Assembly: GCA_012728415.1 (NCBI GenBank)
Contig: JAAYFD010000046.1
Location: 1-64,000, forward strand
Direction: 5' to 3'
Length of the DNA: 64,000 nucleotides
From: Gammaproteobacteria bacterium
GTDB taxonomy: Bacteria; Pseudomonadota; Gammaproteobacteria; Pseudomonadales; Pseudomonadaceae
Both the position numbers and the translations under genes were made by a program. The notes below the pieces were generated by a model. The model did no database searches. It had not been told where the DNA came from and saw only the letters and a program-made list of their open reading frames with translations. Below are positions 9,481 through 18,657 of the stretch, one piece after another. Numbering within the stretch: position 1 is the first letter of the stretch; each line of letters opens with the position of its first letter.

Positions 9481-9771
9481 TTATACCTTTGTGGCCAAAT
9501 CCAGCGCCGTTTCAATATCTCTTTGCTGGCTCGACTTGTCGCCACCGCACAATAAAATGTAGGTCACACCGTGGCGCTCAACGTAATACACACGGTAGCC
9601 GGGACCATAGTTGACTTTTAGCTCCGTAACGCCACGGGTCAGGGTGCGACACTGACCGGGGTTGCCGGCAGCCAAGCGTTCAATGCGCACGCTGATACGG
9701 GCACGGGCCCTCCGGTCGCGCAGAGAAGCGAACCAAACATCAAACGTAGAGGTGGTCTCTATGGTTTTCAT
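9481..9771 (-). CDS. RelE/ParE-superfamily toxin (HigB-like 'addiction module killer')
   Basis: A 96-residue toxin. Family marks are the start TSTFDVWFASLRDRRARARI, an IERL segment, the LKVNYGPGYRVYYV strand pair and LLCGGDKSSQQRDI. Members generally act as ribosome-dependent mRNA nucleases in the cytoplasm. The start is the ATG at 9771, six bases from a TATAAT box, which leaves almost no 5' leader. Its partner antitoxin lies immediately downstream. Confidence 0.88.
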   Translation of the reverse strand: MKTIETTSTFDVWFASLRDRRARARISVRIERLAAGNPGQCRTLTRGVTELKVNYGPGYRVYYVERHGVTYILLCGGDKSSQQRDIETALDLATKV

Positions 9772-9773
9772 GT

Positions 9774-9805
9774 GTCCATTATAATGGACGGTATTGCTTG
9801 CGCAA
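9774..9805 (-). promoter_or_regulatory. Toxin-antitoxin promoter overlapped by a palindromic operator
   Basis: GTCCATTATAATGGAC (9774-9789) is a perfect 16-base palindrome whose centre is also a TATAAT -10 element on the minus strand (9783-9778). TTGCGC (9805-9800) is a plausible -35 at a 16-base spacing. The toxin ATG at 9771 lies about where transcription would begin, suggesting a leaderless mRNA. An antitoxin bound to the palindrome would block the promoter directly. Confidence 0.6.
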
Positions 9806-9907
9806 GTGGCTTTCTTGACAAGTAATCTGTAGCCATCGCTCAGAGCACGTCTCTCTACGGGAGCCATCAAGCCCAATGGATTCCAGTTTGTCCGGGAATG
9901 ACAGTAC

Positions 9908-10160
9908 TGGCTGGAGCAACCCGCCGACCATGTCGCAGGTTTCAGCGATGGACGCGACCAGTGGTGAATAATGCCTGTAGCCGACGTACGGGTTATACGC
10001 CGTACCAGGCTGGCTGCCAAAGGTTTTGATGGGCAAGCCGTAAATGTTCAGGGTTATTGATGACAATCGTTTGCCGTTGCGCAGCGAGGACAAACGCCAC
10101 ATGGCCATGTCCAGCAAACCCTCTTGCAGTACATCCCGGTTGTTGCCCTGGATGCGGAGG
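9908..10160 (-). pseudogene. Transposase remnant, probably IS1380 family
   Basis: The minus strand encodes a run that looks like the middle of a DDE transposase: EGLLDMAMWRLSSLRNGKRL, then LNIYGLPI, QPGTAYNPYVGYRHYSPLVA and SIAETCDMVGGLL. I recall the pattern GHQPGSAYN...YHPLVASLAETGD from IS1380-like transposases. Both ends are missing, the catalytic residues are not all present and no inverted repeats are seen, so this is a dead fragment. It lies between two toxin-antitoxin pairs. Confidence 0.55.
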
Positions 10161-10305
10161 ATTAAAAATCATGGCTATTCTCCTTCAGTAATAATCCTGG
10201 TAATCGGGTAGCTCAACTATCCTGGCAAAGATTGAATGTTTCGCTGTAGCACAGTTGTGATACATTGGTGCGGTCGTTCTTGCCGTTACCACAGGAGTTA
10301 AGCCG

Positions 10306-10593
10306 ATGAGTACAGCTACTTTGCGTTTGCCCAGCGATTTAAAGGCCCGTATTGCGCAAGCAGCGAAGCAGGCTGGGGTCACACCGCATCTGTTTATGCT
10401 GGAAGCTGTAGCGGAAAAAACCGAGCAGGCTGAAAGGCGAGCAGCCTTTGAAGCGGTTGCCGATGAACGTTATGCCAGGGTTCTGGAAAGTGGCGAAACT
10501 CTGGATTGGCAGGATGTGCGTGCGTATCTTAAAGCCCGCGCTGCTGGCAATGTGGTGGCAAAACCCGCAGTCCACAAAAAATCAATGGAATGA
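10306..10593 (+). CDS. Ribbon-helix-helix antitoxin
   Basis: A 95-residue protein with a CopG/ParD-like ribbon-helix-helix at the start (STATLRLPSDLKARIAQAAK followed by GVTPHLFMLEAV), which should dimerise and bind the operon's promoter. The charged C-terminal half is expected to cover the toxin. The start has AGGAG upstream. It overlaps the toxin gene by four bases (ATGA), the usual translational coupling for these pairs. Confidence 0.82.
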   Translation: MSTATLRLPSDLKARIAQAAKQAGVTPHLFMLEAVAEKTEQAERRAAFEAVADERYARVLESGETLDWQDVRAYLKARAAGNVVAKPAVHKKSME

Positions 10594-10886
10594 ATATCCG
10601 TATTGAGCTGGCTCCCGGGGTGCTGGATGACTTTGAGCGCATCCTTGCACACCTTGAAAAGTATCAAGTACCAGAGCCTGAGGCACGCATAGACAGTATT
10701 TTAGCAGCTATCGATCTGCTGCAAACCAGCCCCAAGATTGGACGACTGCTAGCCGACGACAAGCGGGAGCTGGTGATAGGTACGGGCGTTCAGGGTTATG
10801 TTGCGCTGTACTGCTTTCTTGCCGAGATCAAAACCGTGCTGATTCTGGCTGTGCGTAGCCAGCGTGAGCTTGTCACTGCTTCCTGA
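10590..10886 (+). CDS. ParE-family toxin
   Basis: A 98-residue ParE/RelE-fold toxin: IRIELAPGVLDDFERILAHL at the start, an IDSILAAIDLLQTSPKIGRL helix pair, and the closing strand VLILAVRSQRE. ParE proteins classically poison DNA gyrase, but fold members vary and the target cannot be told from sequence. It is coupled to the ribbon-helix-helix antitoxin upstream and converges with yoeB, 58 bases away. Confidence 0.82.
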   Translation: MNIRIELAPGVLDDFERILAHLEKYQVPEPEARIDSILAAIDLLQTSPKIGRLLADDKRELVIGTGVQGYVALYCFLAEIKTVLILAVRSQRELVTAS

Positions 10887-10944
10887 CTTCGGTGTTTGGC
10901 TCAAGTACGCGGTACGACTTAACCTAAGCTTCATGCGCTTAAGC

Positions 10945-11199
10945 TCAGTAGTGATGCCTTAACTGGGCGATAAGAAGTGAGTCCTGGTGGATTTTATAAA
11001 CTATCCGCTGCTCATCATTAATGCGCCGGGACCAGTAACCGGAAAGGGCATGCTTCAGGGGTTCAGGCTTGCCAATGCCTGCAAATGGATCACGCCTGAT
11101 GTCTTTGATAAGGGTGTTGATTCTGGCCAGAACTTTTTTATCGGATTTTTGCCAGTAGAGGTAATCTTCCCAGGCGTTCTCGGCAAAAATCAGCTTCAC
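10945..11199 (-). CDS. yoeB: YoeB ribosome-dependent mRNA interferase toxin
   Basis: An 84-residue canonical YoeB, the same length as E. coli YoeB. Visible marks are the start MKLIFAENAWEDYLYWQ, the GIGKPEPLKHALSGYWSRRI segment with the catalytic Glu and Arg, and the C-terminal LRHHY with the catalytic His and Tyr. It cleaves mRNA in the ribosomal A site when free of YefM. It overlaps the antitoxin stop by four bases. Confidence 0.95.
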   Translation of the reverse strand: MKLIFAENAWEDYLYWQKSDKKVLARINTLIKDIRRDPFAGIGKPEPLKHALSGYWSRRINDEQRIVYKIHQDSLLIAQLRHHY

Positions 11200-11447
11200 T
11201 CAACCAGCTCCCTTTCTTGCCCTTTGCCATCCTCAAGTTCAGCAATCGACTCAATTAGCCTTCGGGTGTTTTTCGGGCTTCTGAGCAAATATGCGGTTTC
11301 TTCCAGGGCTAGGTAGTCGGCCATTGAAATCATTACCACAGCGCCTTCGCCTTTACGCGTTATGGCAATAGGGGCGTGGTCATCGCAAACTTGAGCCATT
11401 GTTTTGGCGAGGTTACTGCGGGCAGCAGTATAGCTTATGCTTTCCAT
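11196..11447 (-). CDS. yefM: YefM antitoxin (Phd/YefM family)
   Basis: An 83-residue antitoxin. The N-terminal Phd/YefM fold is clear (MESISYTAARSNLAKTMAQV, ITRKGEGAVVMISMADYLAL), and the acidic C-terminus (ESIAELEDGK) should wrap YoeB. An earlier in-frame ATG exists at 11471, but MESISYTAAR is the family start and AGGAGC precedes it. The upstream TGTACA palindrome agrees with YefM autorepression. Confidence 0.94.
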   Translation of the reverse strand: MESISYTAARSNLAKTMAQVCDDHAPIAITRKGEGAVVMISMADYLALEETAYLLRSPKNTRRLIESIAELEDGKGQERELVE

Positions 11448-11458
11448 TTGATAGCTCC

Positions 11459-11484
11459 TGTACATGTACAAAATTATGTACGTA
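11459..11484. promoter_or_regulatory. YefM operator with TGTACA palindromes
   Basis: TGTACATGTACA (11459-11470) is a perfect palindrome 12 bases ahead of the yefM ATG. A second core, TATGTACGTA (11475-11484), follows after four bases. The E. coli yefM-yoeB operator is known to be built from a long and a short palindrome with TGTACA cores, so the same design is seen here. Confidence 0.7.
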
Positions 11485-11612
11485 GGCTATCAGCGCATAA
11501 TCAGGCCGTCAAGTTGCCCGGAAAGCGTTCATCCCTTAAGGTTTACGCCGCTGGCAGCGTTATTTTCTCGGGCACTTATACGCTGGCCAACCTGTAGCAG
11601 TTCGCTGCCCGT

Positions 11613-12731
11613 CTACTCCTGTTCGGTTTCCCGCTCAGTGCGCCGGGCCTTGATTTCGGTCAGATCCTGGATGAACTCGCGCCACAGCATGACCAGAATC
11701 ACCATCAGCGCCGGGCCGATAAACAGGCCGAGAAAGCCCATGGTTTTAACACCGCCCACCAGACCAAAAAAAGTGGGCAGAAAAGGCAGTTGCATGGGGC
11801 CGCCGACCAGTCGCGGGCGGATGAATTTGTCGACCATAAACAGCTCGATGGCACCCCACAAAAATAGCAGGATACCGGCGGTGGAGCTGCCGGTTGCAAT
11901 CAGGTACAGCGAAACCATGGTAAAGCTCAGCGGCGCACCGCCTGGCACCATGGCCATAAAGCCGGTGACTATGCCCATGATGACCGGCGAAGGAAAGCCG
12001 GCAATCCAGTAGGCCACACCCAGAATCACTCCCTCGGCAATGGCGATTACGCCCATTCCCAGTACGGTCGAACGGATGGCCAGCGGTATCACCCTGGAGT
12101 AGCGAAACCAGCGCTGTGAGTAAAAATAATCCCCGGCCTTGTCCAGCTGGTTGACCAGGGTATGGCCGTCTTTGTACAGAAAAAACAGGGTGATCAGGGT
12201 AAAGGTCAGGGTGAGCAAAATGTGCAGGATGCTGCCGCTGGTCGAGATGACGTTGCGGTATACCGAGCCGATATTCTGGCTGCCAAAGACCTGGGTTACC
12301 TCGCCAATCATGCCCGGTGCACTCAGGTGTTCGTTCCAGTTTTCGCTCAGCCACTGGCCCAGCCAGGGAATGGAACCGAACCATTCCGGGGCCATTACGC
12401 CGGTGGCGTTGGCGTTGACTGCCCAGCCCAGAAAGTTGATGACTTCCTTGATGGTGAAGGAGGCCAGCAGGCCAAGGGGGGTGACCAGAAATATGATTGC
12501 CGCCAGGGTAGCGATGGAGGCGGCAGTTTTGTGTTTATAGTTGAAGTAGGCCAGCATTTTCATGTAGGCCGGCCAGGTAATTATGACAATGATAAAAGCG
12601 GTAATGATGGGCTTGGCAAAGGAGTGGAAGAAATAAATGCCGGCCACCAGAATCAGCAGCAGGGTAAGTCTTATCCAGAAAGCATTAAAGGGCAGGTAAG
12701 CAGGTATTTTTGCTTTCGGCTTTTCTTGCAT
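11613..12731 (-). CDS. AI-2E/PerM family membrane transporter (YdiK-like)
   Basis: A 372-residue inner-membrane protein of the AI-2 exporter (AI-2E, PF01594) family. It has paired helices at both ends, a soluble middle (FGSIPWLGQWLSENWNEHL) and the family's late GGVKTMGFLGLFIGPALMVI motif. Members include the AI-2 exporter TqsA and Na+/H+ antiporters, so the substrate is open. A sodium role would suit the neighbourhood, but that is inference only. It stands alone and does not overlap its neighbours. Confidence 0.85.
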   Translation of the reverse strand: MQEKPKAKIPAYLPFNAFWIRLTLLLILVAGIYFFHSFAKPIITAFIIVIITWPAYMKMLAYFNYKHKTAASIATLAAIIFLVTPLGLLASFTIKEVINFLGWAVNANATGVMAPEWFGSIPWLGQWLSENWNEHLSAPGMIGEVTQVFGSQNIGSVYRNVISTSGSILHILLTLTFTLITLFFLYKDGHTLVNQLDKAGDYFYSQRWFRYSRVIPLAIRSTVLGMGVIAIAEGVILGVAYWIAGFPSPVIMGIVTGFMAMVPGGAPLSFTMVSLYLIATGSSTAGILLFLWGAIELFMVDKFIRPRLVGGPMQLPFLPTFFGLVGGVKTMGFLGLFIGPALMVILVMLWREFIQDLTEIKARRTERETEQE

Positions 12732-12901
12732 GGTTGATCCTTTGTTGTGCGGATTAGGCTTTGTCTTGCACTGGGTCCGCGTTGGTACCGCTTGGCAGTG
12801 ATTGTTGCCATCTTACAGGTTTGGGCGCTGGCAGGTTGCAAGCTGGTTGGCTCTGCGTGCAGCAAAAGTGAACATTTACGTTAAAAATCAGCATTTGTAA
12901 A

Positions 12902-14411
12902 TCAGGAAAATGTCACCCGGTGTTGCTGCGATGGCAAAGCCGGTGGTGGCACGGCTTTGTCATCGAGCTGCTTGTCCAGCCGCGCCAGCCGCCCGGCCAG
13001 TGAGGAAACGGTATCGCTGTCGCTGGCACCCAGCATCACGCCCATGGCCAGGTCTTTTAGCGCCACGCTGGGCTTGGTAATCAGCGGCTGGCTGGCGGTT
13101 TTCAGTGATTTGGTCACGCCAATGGCATCCACAATCACATAATGGGTTTTGGCGCTGGTGGCCGAGGGGCTGACCTTTTGCAAGCTGTCTTTATCCAGCG
13201 TGCGGGTGCCTCGGCCTTTCATTTGTTCAAAGTAGTTGCGGCTTTTTACGTCACGCATAAACAGCAGGCATTCCAGTGCTTTGACGTCGGTGCCGGTGGC
13301 AATCATGTCCACGGTGACGGCAATGCGCGGGTAGTAATCGTTGCGCAGCTCATTGAGGATGGTTTTCGGGTCTTCGCCTTTTTCCAGCACCTGACCATCG
13401 GCATTAAGCCGGTCTTGGGCGACCCTGTAAGTGACCTTTTTGCAGAATTGGTTACTCTCGCCAAATTCTTCACGCACGGTCTGGATAATGTCATCGGCAT
13501 GGCTGTCGGTTTTGGCAAAAATCAGGGTTTTGGGGACTTCTTTACGACTGGGGAAGATGGTGGGCAGGCTGTCTCGAAAGGCTTTGATGACGGTGCGGAT
13601 TTGATCCGGGTTGACGATATCGCGGTCAAGCTGTTTGGCGCTGTAGGCTTCGTCTTCGTCCTGGGTTTCCCAGCGTTTTTTCCGGGTTTGGCGCTCGCGC
13701 CGCTCGACCTGTTGTTGGGCGCTGATGGTGCCGCCCTGGGTGGATTTTTCGGTTTCAATCACAAACACTTCATGGCCCACATTAACGCCATCGGCCACGG
13801 CTTTTTCGTGGTCGTATTCACTGACCACGTTCTTGCGGAAAAACCCGTAGGTACGGTTATCCGGCGTGGCGGTCAGACCCACCAGGTAGGCATCAAAATA
13901 TTCCAGCACCTGCCGCCACAGGTTGTAAATGGAGCGGTGGCATTCATCAATAATGATGACGTCAAAAAACTCCGGCGGCACTTTAGCGTTGTAGCCCACG
14001 GGCAGCGGCTCTTTGCTGCGGATAAGTTATTCAGCCGGGTTTTGCTCTTCTTGTTCCTCCACCAGCGGCTCATCTTTGAGGATGGAATACATGCGCTGGA
14101 TGGTGCTGAGGTTTGTTGTTAATCCACTTGAGCTTTGCATGGGCGTAGCCCTGGGACTGGTCTTCCACCGTGGTGATTTTATCGCCCCAGCTTTCCGGCT
14201 TGGCTTCAATGACGCCCACCGCCTCGCCATCCACAAAGAGCACATAGTCCGCCGGGCCCACATCGGTTTGAAACTCGCGCACGGCCACACCTGGCGCAGC
14301 CGAGAAGTTCATTTGTTTGATGTTCTGCACTGCCCAGCCGGCCTGTTGCAGCAGCTGGTCGATCTGGTCGCGGGATTTCTGCTCAGGGTGTTGATTGGGC
14401 GCTGTCATCAC
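12902..14411 (-). pseudogene. Decayed type I restriction subunit (hsdR remnant)
   Basis: Pieces of one HsdR-type protein lie in order but in different frames. The N-terminal part (from 14411, SRDQIDQLLQQAGWAVQNIK, then AKPESWGDKITTVEDQSQGY) runs into a deletion near 14110 that removes the Walker A region. After that junction the frame changes to TIQRMYSILKDEP, then a TAA at 14027-14029 interrupts it. Beyond the stop the helicase continues in the same frame with IIIDECHRSIYNLWRQVLEY, LTATPD and QMKGRGTRTL, and ends early without the usual C-terminal domain. No hsdM or hsdS is nearby. It belongs to a different HsdR branch from the intact gene at 60.6 kb. Confidence 0.88.
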
Positions 14412-14539
14412 TTTCCCTTTGTAATGTCTGAAAGTGTTTGATTATAAGCGCTTAATGGCAAAGTACCAGCTAACCATGGTGCGCCCGTCCGATATTCATT
14501 CAAAAAACAGACGGGTTAAGCACTTACAAAAATTCAGAC

Positions 14540-15394
14540 CTATAAATGCCCCAAAATAACGTCCATCAGTTCGTTGGTGATAACGTCCTGACGCTGATCG
14601 TTGATGCGCTGATTCAATTCAAACAAGCGCTCCTGTACAGACTGTTCGGCCTGCTGCATCAAAGCCAGCCGCGCAGCATTTTCTGTCACCATGGCTTCGG
14701 CCTGGGCCCGATATACCGTAGCAAACACATGATTGCGCACCAGTGCGGCAAGCAAGCGCCCTGCCTCCAGGTTAAAACCTGGCAACGAGCGGCCGGGCCA
14801 GCGCGCAGGTCGTTGTAACAAGTGTGCAGACAGCGGTAACAACTGGAGAACCACTGGCCGGCGGGCACCATGCGCGCAGCGCTCGGTATATACCAGATCA
14901 ATGTCCAGTTCAATCAGGGATACACCAGCCAGGGGCTCTATGGTACTGACAATTTCTGCGGCCTGGCGGGTAATGCCATCGGCCGATGCTGGCGGCATCA
15001 AAAGACGGTCAGGCACCAGGTTATGTTCACGCAGCGCGTTGTCGAGCTGGGCACCTATACACAACAAAGCCAAAGGCATCTGTTGTTGCTGCCAATGTCC
15101 GGCAACAAGCTGTGCCAATTGTTCGTTATACCCGCCACACATGCCGTGATCCGAACCAAAAACAATCAGCAGCTTTTGTTTGGCACAACCCTGTAACAGC
15201 TGCAAATCATGGCTGGCAAAAACAAAGCTGGCAAAGCCTTGCTCCACCACCGCCTGATAGCCTTCCATGGCCGTGGCGGCCTGCTCATAAGGCACCGCAT
15301 TGATGGCCGACAGGGTTTTCATGGTGCGCACTATGGTGCTAATAGTGTTAAGGGTATTTTGCTGGCGCGCCAGCTGCTCTAGTGTCTGGCTCAT
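14540..15394 (-). CDS. atpG: N-ATPase F1 subunit gamma
   Basis: The 284-residue gamma subunit, the rotor shaft turning inside the alpha3beta3 ring. The N- and C-terminal coiled-coil helices are visible ([20 protein letters not shown] and the C-terminal [20 protein letters not shown]). It is the last gene of the operon, as in the known atpDCQRBEFAG order of N-ATPases, and overlaps atpA by four bases. Confidence 0.92.
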   Translation of the reverse strand: MSQTLEQLARQQNTLNTISTIVRTMKTLSAINAVPYEQAATAMEGYQAVVEQGFASFVFASHDLQLLQGCAKQKLLIVFGSDHGMCGGYNEQLAQLVAGHWQQQQMPLALLCIGAQLDNALREHNLVPDRLLMPPASADGITRQAAEIVSTIEPLAGVSLIELDIDLVYTERCAHGARRPVVLQLLPLSAHLLQRPARWPGRSLPGFNLEAGRLLAALVRNHVFATVYRAQAEAMVTENAARLALMQQAEQSVQERLFELNQRINDQRQDVITNELMDVILGHL

Positions 15395-16923
15395 GGCAAC
15401 TCCAGCCCAAGTGCACCGGCGGCACAGTTTAGCAACTGTTGCCGCTGCTCTTTATTCAGTTCCTGGCTTTGTTCTAGCTGTTGTTGCAGCACTGTCAGTT
15501 CTTGCCCGACTGCCTTACGGATTTTTTGCATGGCCGCCATAATCTGGTTTTCTTCCAGCTGATCCAGCAAGCCAAACAACGCACTATGCAAAACTGCCAG
15601 CTGTTGCAAAACCGGCATAGGATCGCGCTCGGCCTGGCGTAAAGCTGCACGCACCGCTGCGCCGCGGCGCAAACGTGCCCTGGTGTTATCATCCAGCCTG
15701 GTGCCAAACCTGGCAAAGTCTTCCAGCTCGGCAAACTGTGACAGCATTACCCGCAGGTTGCCTGCTACAGCACGCAATGCTTTATGCTGCGCCTTGCCGC
15801 CCACCCTGGAAACGGATAAACCAAGATCAGCCGCCGGAAATTGGTTACGACGGACCAGCCTTGGCGACAGATAAATCTGGCCGTCAGTAATGGAAATCAG
15901 GTTGGTTGGTATATAGGCAGACAGATTCTCTGCTTGTGTTTCCACCACTGGCAACGCAGTAATCGAGCCTGCTCCCAGGCTACCGGCAAACTGGCCAGAG
16001 CGTTCAAGCAAACGGGCATGTACATAAAAAATATCGCCGGGAAACGCTTCACGCCCTGGCGGGCGACGCAACAGCAAGGATAATTCGCGGTATGCCTGGG
16101 CATGACGGGTCATATCATCAAACACCAACAGCACATCACGGCCTTGCAAAGCAAAATGCTCAGCCATACTCATGGCAGCATAGGGCGCAATATAGGACAG
16201 TCCTGGAACCTGCTCATCACCGGCATTTATGATTATGCTGCGTTTGCGCATTGCGCCCTGCTCCAGAGCAGTTATCACCCTGGCTACCGCATCGCCGCGC
16301 TGACCTATGGCGCAGTACAGGCAAATCACCCCGGTATTTTTCTGGTTAAGAATGGTATCTACCGCCAACGAAGTTTTACCTGTCTGGCGATCACCAACAA
16401 TCAACTGTCTTTGCCCAAGACCGATGGGGATAGCCGCATCCACCACCTTCAACCCGCTAGCCAGGCTTCTGCTCACCGCTGCTCGTTGCAAAACACCTGG
16501 CGCCTGCACTTCTATCGGGCGCTGCGCCGCAGATTTGGGCGTAGCGCCACCATCAAGCGGCTGACCTAACGGATCCAGCACCCGACCTAACAGACTGCTG
16601 CCCACGGGTACGGATATAACCTTTTTTGTACGATAAACCGCCTCGCCTGGCTGTACCAGACTGGTCGGTCCCAGCAGGACAACACCCAGGCGATCCGGCT
16701 CAAGATCCAGTACCAGACCCTGGATGCCACAATCAAACTCCAGCAGCTCATCGGCCAGCGCCCGGGCCAGCCCAGTTACCACAGCAACGCCATCAGCCAC
16801 TTCCAGTACCCGGCCTGCTTCTTTTAGTTCAAGCGCCGGTTTTGGCATATCTATCATGCGCTGCTGCCAGCGTTGTAACCGAAGCCCGATATCTGCTTGT
16901 ATTTGCCTGTCGGTATTCATCAT
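15391..16923 (-). CDS. atpA: N-ATPase F1 subunit alpha
   Basis: The 510-residue alpha subunit of the F1 head. Visible are the N-terminal beta-barrel ([20 protein letters not shown]), the P-loop GDRQTGKTS, and [20 protein letters not shown]. It is close in length to standard AtpA (513 in E. coli) but belongs to the separate N-ATPase branch by operon context. Nine bases separate it from atpF. Confidence 0.95.
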   Translation of the reverse strand: MMNTDRQIQADIGLRLQRWQQRMIDMPKPALELKEAGRVLEVADGVAVVTGLARALADELLEFDCGIQGLVLDLEPDRLGVVLLGPTSLVQPGEAVYRTKKVISVPVGSSLLGRVLDPLGQPLDGGATPKSAAQRPIEVQAPGVLQRAAVSRSLASGLKVVDAAIPIGLGQRQLIVGDRQTGKTSLAVDTILNQKNTGVICLYCAIGQRGDAVARVITALEQGAMRKRSIIINAGDEQVPGLSYIAPYAAMSMAEHFALQGRDVLLVFDDMTRHAQAYRELSLLLRRPPGREAFPGDIFYVHARLLERSGQFAGSLGAGSITALPVVETQAENLSAYIPTNLISITDGQIYLSPRLVRRNQFPAADLGLSVSRVGGKAQHKALRAVAGNLRVMLSQFAELEDFARFGTRLDDNTRARLRRGAAVRAALRQAERDPMPVLQQLAVLHSALFGLLDQLEENQIMAAMQKIRKAVGQELTVLQQQLEQSQELNKEQRQQLLNCAAGALGLELP

Positions 16924-16932
16924 GTCTGCTTG

Positions 16933-17688
16933 TTAATCCGTTGGCCCGGCCTGGTCAACAAACTGCTCACTCATTAACCGGCGCAGGCTGTCAACGTAGC
17001 TTTCTATCGTCCAGTCCAGCTGCGCCCCACCCATTTGCAAGCGCAAGCCGGGACTTTGTTTTTCATCAAGCACAAATTCCCACTGTAACTGTGGCAACAG
17101 TTTTTTCATGTCAGTAACAAACTGCTGCTGGCCTTGACTGCAAATTTCGCTGGCACTGGTAATGGTTGCCTGGTGTTTGCTGCCTATGGCCGGCTGTAAC
17201 TCTGCCAGCATCGGCTCGATACGTTGCGGCAACCGTTGCAGCATCGCCTGCTCCAGCGGTTGGCCTGAAAGCTCATGCAATGCGCTTCTCAGCAACTCGG
17301 CCAAAGTGTACGCGGCCTGCACTTCCAGCTGGCGGATAAACTCCTGGCGCTCCTGCTGTAAAAACTCGTGCCATTGCTGCTGCTCTTGCTCCAGCTGTTG
17401 TCTGGCCTGTTGCAAAATTTTATCGCGCTGCTGCTGTGCTGCAGCCGTTGCCGCCGCCAACCGCTCTTGCTGGCTACTTAGCAGCTGTTCACTGCGCTGC
17501 AAATAATCAAGTTCGGCCTGGCGGGCTTGTTCTTTGGCCTGCTCTGCTTGTCGCATGCGCCTGGCTATTTCTGCTTCGCGCTCGTCTATACCGCGTAAAA
17601 TCGGGCGGTACAAAAAGCGCTTAAGCAACCAGACCAGTAATAAAAAGTTGGCGATTTGCGCCAGCAGGGTTACCCAGTCAATGCTCAT
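16933..17688 (-). CDS. atpF: N-ATPase Fo subunit b, long form
   Basis: Peripheral stalk subunit b: one N-terminal membrane helix (VTLLAQIANFLLLVWLLKRF), a long Gln/Glu/Arg-rich coiled coil (about residues 35-130), and a C-terminal extension of about 110 residues. At 251 residues it is far longer than the usual 156. N-ATPase operons lack the delta subunit gene, and the extended b is thought to replace it; no atpH is present here either. Confidence 0.92.
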   Translation of the reverse strand: MSIDWVTLLAQIANFLLLVWLLKRFLYRPILRGIDEREAEIARRMRQAEQAKEQARQAELDYLQRSEQLLSSQQERLAAATAAAQQQRDKILQQARQQLEQEQQQWHEFLQQERQEFIRQLEVQAAYTLAELLRSALHELSGQPLEQAMLQRLPQRIEPMLAELQPAIGSKHQATITSASEICSQGQQQFVTDMKKLLPQLQWEFVLDEKQSPGLRLQMGGAQLDWTIESYVDSLRRLMSEQFVDQAGPTD

Positions 17689-17695
17689 GCGGCGC

Positions 17696-17974
17696 TTAGC
17701 CCCCGGCCATCAGCTGGGCCGCATCCCAGAACGGATTGGCAAAAATAAGAATCAAGGCCACTACAAAGCAATAAATCCCGGAAGATTCCACCATCGCCAG
17801 GCTGACAAATAAAGTTCGCGACAAGGTAGGCGCAGCATCTGGCTGCTGGGCAATGGCACTCATGGCAGCCGCCGCTGCCCGCCCCTCACCCAAAGCAGCG
17901 CCAAAACAACCAACAGCTACAGTAAAGCCTGCGGTAAGAATGGAAAAAATAGAAATTAATGCAAACTCACTCAT
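17696..17974 (-). CDS. atpE: N-ATPase Fo subunit c with sodium-binding residues
   Basis: The 92-residue rotor ring subunit with two helices. Helix 1 has E30 in GAALGEGRA; helix 2 has V62, E63, S64, S65 and Y68 in MVESSGIYCF. That paired-Glu, ES(S/T)xxY pattern is the sodium-binding signature of N-ATPase c subunits. The ATG at 17974 has AAGGAGATAG upstream; a longer reading frame from 17998 would cost that ribosome site. It lies between atpB and atpF. Confidence 0.95.
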   Translation of the reverse strand: MSEFALISIFSILTAGFTVAVGCFGAALGEGRAAAAAMSAIAQQPDAAPTLSRTLFVSLAMVESSGIYCFVVALILIFANPFWDAAQLMAGG

Positions 17975-17994
17975 AAACGCTATCTCCTTGGTGC

Positions 17995-18657
17995 TCAACT
18001 GCTGGTAGCCGAGGCAATATAAACCGTGGCCAGAATTGCAAAAATATAAGCCTGGATAAGACCGGTAACCATGCTTAGCAGCTCCATCAGTACCGGGAAG
18101 AAAAACGGTGCCACACCTAGCAATATAGCCACGATAACAGCACCGCTCATAACGTTGCCATACAGGCGCACTGCCAGGGATACCGCTTTGGAAAACTCAC
18201 CGATCAGGTTAAACGGCAAGATAAAAACCGAAGGCTGGATAAAGTGGCGCAAATACCGGGCAATACCGGCTTGATAAATGGAAAAAATCGGCACTGCCAA
18301 CAGTACGCAAATGGTCAGGGCCGCGGTGGTGGATAATGATGCCGTGGGTGCGGTAAAACCAGGAATTACCACCAGCAGGTTGGCCATGGCGATAAATAAA
18401 AACAGGGTACCGGCAAAATAAATTACATGGCGGGCACCTTTTTGGTTTACCTCGGCTATCTGCGACTCAATCTGTTTAACCAGCCATTCCAGAGCGCCGC
18501 GCCAACGGTTTGGCGGGGCATCGGTACGCAGGTTACGGGTCACAAACGCAGAAATACCGACCAGTATCGCCATAACCAGCCAGGTATTGACCATAGTAGC
18601 GTTGAGCTTGAACCAGCCCCACTGGGCATAAATTATTTGATCCGGGCTTAGTTGCAT
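17995..18657 (-). CDS. atpB: N-ATPase Fo subunit a
   Basis: A 220-residue membrane subunit a that forms the ion half-channels next to the c ring. Conserved segments include IYFAGTLFLFIAMANLLVVI, the LIGEFSKAVSLAVRLYGNVM helix with the essential Arg (LAVRLYGN), and a C-terminal LIQAYIFAILATVYI. It overlaps the end of atpR by ten bases. Confidence 0.94.
   Translation of the reverse strand: MQLSPDQIIYAQWGWFKLNATMVNTWLVMAILVGISAFVTRNLRTDAPPNRWRGALEWLVKQIESQIAEVNQKGARHVIYFAGTLFLFIAMANLLVVIPGFTAPTASLSTTAALTICVLLAVPIFSIYQAGIARYLRHFIQPSVFILPFNLIGEFSKAVSLAVRLYGNVMSGAVIVAILLGVAPFFFPVLMELLSMVTGLIQAYIFAILATVYIASATSS

Noticed and set aside
13142-14122. A 326-codon open frame opposite the hsdR remnant
   Set aside because: It is a shadow of the decayed hsdR frame; the Gly/Phe/Val-rich product has no recognisable features.
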